This document shows, piece after piece, positions 5,797-6,078 of a DNA stretch of 6,078 nucleotides. The position numbers were made by a program, and so were the translations under genes. Position 1 is the stretch's first letter. Every line of letters begins with the position of its first letter. The stretch comes from Desulfobacterales bacterium CG23_combo_of_CG06-09_8_20_14_all_52_9 (GTDB lineage: Bacteria; Desulfobacterota; Desulfobacteria; Desulfobacterales; UBA2156): contig PCSF01000090.1 in assembly GCA_002771315.1 (NCBI GenBank), positions 1-6,078 on the forward strand, given 5' to 3'. The notes beneath the pieces are model-generated. The model was not told the DNA's origin, ran no database searches, and was given only the letters and a program-made list of their open reading frames with translations.

Positions 5797-6078
5797 ATGC
5801 TCCGGAGGCTCTATGACTGGGTCCTCCACTGGGCCGAAACACCGCAAGGATCATGGGCACTTTTTCTCCTGGCTTTTGCCGAGTCCTCCTTTTTCCCCAT
5901 TCCCCCCGACGTTCTCCTCATCGCATTGGCCATCGGAGCACCCCGGAAGGCCTTTCGGTATGCGGTCATCTGTTCGGCAGGATCGCTGCTGGGGGGATGT
6001 TTCGGGTACTTGATCGGCCGGCAGTTCATGGCCACCGTGGGTGAGCGGATCGTTGCCATTTACGGCTTTACCGAAAAA
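5797..6078 (+). CDS. YqaA/DedA-type membrane protein (SNARE-associated/VTT family), N-terminal part
   Basis: The frame begins at ATG 5797, directly after the pcm TGA, and runs open for 94 codons to the window edge, so the C-terminal part is missing. An AAGGA (5785-5789) inside pcm, 7 bases before the start, is a good ribosome site and points to coupled translation. The visible protein starts MLRRLYDWVLHWAE, then a hydrophobic stretch containing the signature ESSFFPIPPDVLL (29-41). This is followed by a basic turn PRK (49-51) and a second hydrophobic segment with the glycine pattern GSLLGGCFGYLIGR (62-75). This matches the small YqaA branch of the DedA superfamily of inner-membrane proteins. 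Some relatives move lipid carriers or affect membrane energetics, but the substrate of this branch is not known to me. The pairing with pcm is conserved as far as I recall, without a known functional link. Confidence 0.88.
   Translation, partial: MLRRLYDWVLHWAETPQGSWALFLLAFAESSFFPIPPDVLLIALAIGAPRKAFRYAVICSAGSLLGGCFGYLIGRQFMATVGERIVAIYGFTEK

Overview
The window looks like ordinary chromosomal housekeeping DNA from a bacterium. It holds six protein genes, one of them cut by the right edge, and none is broken. My best guess at the host is a Desulfobacterota (deltaproteobacterial) lineage. That rests on the style of the proteins, on the tight pcm/yqaA-type gene pair, and on a left-edge intergenic sequence resembling repeats I remember from such genomes. 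It is an inference from memory, not a measured placement.

Layout: positions 1-255 are non-coding or at most doubtfully coding, with a possible dispersed repeat at the left edge and a degenerate 8-bp tandem repeat (130-161). Then comes a leftward two-gene operon, serS followed by thrC, joined by an ATGA stop/start overlap: seryl-tRNA synthetase (1761-3035) and threonine synthase (256-1764). A 285-bp divergent intergenic region (3036-3320) holds small palindromes on the serS side and a near-consensus sigma70 promoter reading right into a 5-formyltetrahydrofolate cyclo-ligase gene (3321-3908). That gene converges on a leftward two-transmembrane RCK potassium channel gene (3950-4951), with a perfect 8-bp inverted repeat at the junction. 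A second divergent intergenic region (4952-5136) is the most structured non-coding DNA here. It has a terminator-like hairpin with competing stems, a candidate channel promoter and an exact 12-bp direct repeat. To its right, pcm (protein-L-isoaspartate methyltransferase, 5137-5796) abuts the start of a YqaA/DedA-type membrane protein gene (5797 to the edge).

The genes cover translation and amino-acid supply (serS, thrC), one-carbon metabolism (cyclo-ligase), potassium flux (channel) and protein repair plus a membrane protein (pcm, yqaA-like). Apart from the two tight pairs they do not form one pathway. I found no mobile element, CRISPR array, tRNA, rRNA, defence system or new multi-gene system. 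The points worth a second look are regulatory: the 4985-5090 region, the cyclo-ligase leader with a possible 17-codon upstream ORF, and the repeats left of thrC.
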